From Agapanthus africanus (Eukaryota > Streptophyta > Magnoliopsida > Asparagales > Amaryllidaceae), in the NCBI GenBank assembly GCA_030015575.1, contig JASDDO010000006.1, positions 102,850,045 to 102,914,044 of the forward strand: 64,000 bases of DNA. The letters run 5' to 3'. The notes beneath the pieces were generated by a model that saw only the letters and a program-made list of their open reading frames with translations, was not told the DNA's origin and searched no databases. Positions within the stretch are counted from its first letter, which is position 1. Each line of letters opens with the position of its first letter. The position numbers and the translations under genes were made by a program. Shown here in pieces: positions 62,871 through 64,000 of this stretch.

Positions 62871-63349
62871 TAAAATATACATACAACGAGTACATCGACC
62901 TCGACCCGTTCATGCCCCAAAAGAATAATATACAATCAGGCAGTGACGGCAGTCCACATGTCGGACGCTCGCCCCGCAATATCAAATGTAGATAATACAA
63001 CCAAATCTGTACTACCATTGCATGCAGGCTATCCCCCATGACCAATCCGCAACATCACAGCACAACACAGAACATCAATGTGAATGTCACGTTCGCAAAT
63101 CCGTCTAACCGGGCTATAGCAGTTAGACAGGATTTACCGATCAAGTGACATTCACGGTCGCAGATATAATGTAAATACTGTGAACTGATGTGTTTAAAAT
63201 ATTCGATCGATCAAATTTACCCAAGTGGGCCCCAAGCACTACTGTAGCACTCACAGAAAGTCTGGGCCCAAAAAGAATGTTCCAAAACCCTTATTTTCAA
63301 TACAGAGACACTCTGTAGAAATTTGACACACTGAACAGTAAGGACTGCT

Positions 63350-63390
63350 GCGGAACCGCGGCCCAAGCATGGGTTTGGCCGCGGTTCCGC
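63350..63390 (-). other. E leader: perfect GC-rich hairpin
   Basis: GCGGAACCGCGGCC and GGCCGCGGTTCCGC are exact reverse complements (14 bp) around a 13-nt loop, 200 nt from the primer site. Confidence 0.8.
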
Positions 63391-63590
63391 GGTCGTATAG
63401 TGTGTTCACGTGATCAAATTTCTACTGAAGTCTTAGAATTCCCTGCACATCATTCTGCAAAAACCTGAAAATATTTTGGAGCCAAAAAAAATTCGACAGA
63501 AACTGATGCACATGAAAATGCGGTTTTTGGAATTTTGTTCCATCGGAAATGTAAACACATTAGACAAAGCTAGACTAGGTTAATGGCGAG

Positions 63591-63602
63591 GCTCTGATAC
63601 CA
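63591..63602 (-). other. E primer binding site (tRNA-iMet)
   Basis: The sense strand reads TGGTATCAGAGC, one base from the right LTR. Confidence 0.9.
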
Positions 63603-63603
63603 C

Positions 63604-64000
63604 TGTAAGTGCACGGCGGCGCCCCGGCCGTCAATCCGACGCCGGAATGCGGAAGCGATGCTTTTCTTTAAACTTTTTTAAACCGGCACCACCGCGCACT
63701 ATAAACCCGGATCGTGCCATTAATCTAGTCCTAGCTAAAAAGGGAAAAGGTAGAGAGATATACCGAGCGATCCGTGTCCTTCGGTCTTCTCGTCGTCGTC
63801 CCGATCTCCCCGCGGAATCTCCGGTCTCCAACACGTCGCAGGAAGAGCACCACGTCGCCGGCTTCATTTACGGGCTCCCACCTCTGGACCGAGGCAACTC
63901 TGGCACGAAGTTGGTGAGCCGACGTGCCCAAGATTTGCTGTAGAATCAGTGTGGAACTCTATGTCTCATAGGGTTTGTGGAAGTTGCCTTCGGTGGAGGA
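63604..64000 (-). repeat. E right LTR (5' LTR in sense), cut by window edge
   Basis: This stretch starts TGTAAGTGCACGGCGG like 56363 and is about 7% diverged from it over 397 bp. Confidence 0.88.

Larger units (their letters stand above)
61311..63590 (-). other. E untranslated leader
   Basis: The 2.3-kb non-coding leader lies between the primer site and the gag-like start. It holds, in sense order, the GC-rich hairpin, a diverged hairpin block present in tandem (62600-62870), the CGTTAG stem, the duplicated module and the three-hairpin cluster. Confidence 0.7.
56363..64000 (-). mobile_element. Element E: old Ty1/copia-like retrotransposon, runs off the right edge
   Basis: E has a left LTR (56363-58505), polypurine tract, eroded interior, primer site and the first 397 bp of the right LTR (63604-64000). 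It is inserted in D's leader; the candidate duplication TTGTG is at 56358-56362 and its partner lies outside. Coding remnants are heavily decayed, with dozens of breaks. The comparable LTR stretch differs at roughly 28 of 397 positions (~7%), so E is the oldest measurable insertion here. Confidence 0.85.

Overview
This window is plant nuclear DNA, most likely from an angiosperm with a repeat-rich genome. I see no host gene, tRNA, rRNA or CRISPR array in it. Essentially every base can be assigned to LTR retrotransposons inserted into one another. The evidence is Ty1/copia and Ty3/gypsy polyprotein motifs, paired long terminal repeats, tRNA-iMet-type primer binding sites, polypurine tracts and 5-bp target duplications. 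The protein remnants are treated as fossils.

Layout, outermost to innermost. D is a minus-strand copia element and the oldest host layer. Its 3' LTR runs from 15356 to 17434, and its body is at 17435-18774, 52858-54840 and 54841-56362. It carries three insertions. B is a plus-strand copia element ending at 15355; it appears to sit in D's LTR. C is a plus-strand copia element, 18775-52852, with the perfect duplication AAGGT. E is a minus-strand copia element from 56363 to beyond the right edge. B is itself interrupted by A (minus-strand copia, 797-11150) and probably by X, of which only an LTR tail is visible (1-301). C is interrupted by F (minus-strand gypsy-type element with 4.6-kb LTRs, 21645-33630, TCTGG) and by G (plus-strand chromodomain gypsy of Tekay/Del type, 38435-50785, ACATT). 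G is the only element whose gag-pol is nearly whole.

Rough hand counts of LTR differences are A about 1%, F and G about 2%, C about 2.7%, and E about 7% over the 0.4 kb that can be compared. This order agrees with the nesting. At 1.3e-8 substitutions per site per year (an assumed, grass-derived rate) it corresponds to roughly 0.4, 0.7, 1 and 2.7 million years.

The most interesting signal is not protein coding. The untranslated leaders of four different copia elements (A, C, D, E) share a set of predicted RNA hairpins. Three hairpins carry the inner stem TTGAC-N4-GTCAA at spacings of 93-95 and 83-85 nt. Their outer stems change between elements while staying complementary. The 4-nt loop is identical in all three hairpins of one element but differs between elements. 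Other hairpins recur at fixed places: a GC-rich stem about 200 nt after the primer site, a CGTTAG stem, a duplicated two-stem module, and a further stem whose sequence turns over completely. Together they suggest a structured leader RNA, possibly for packaging, dimerisation or translation, shared by autonomous-looking and gag-less relatives.
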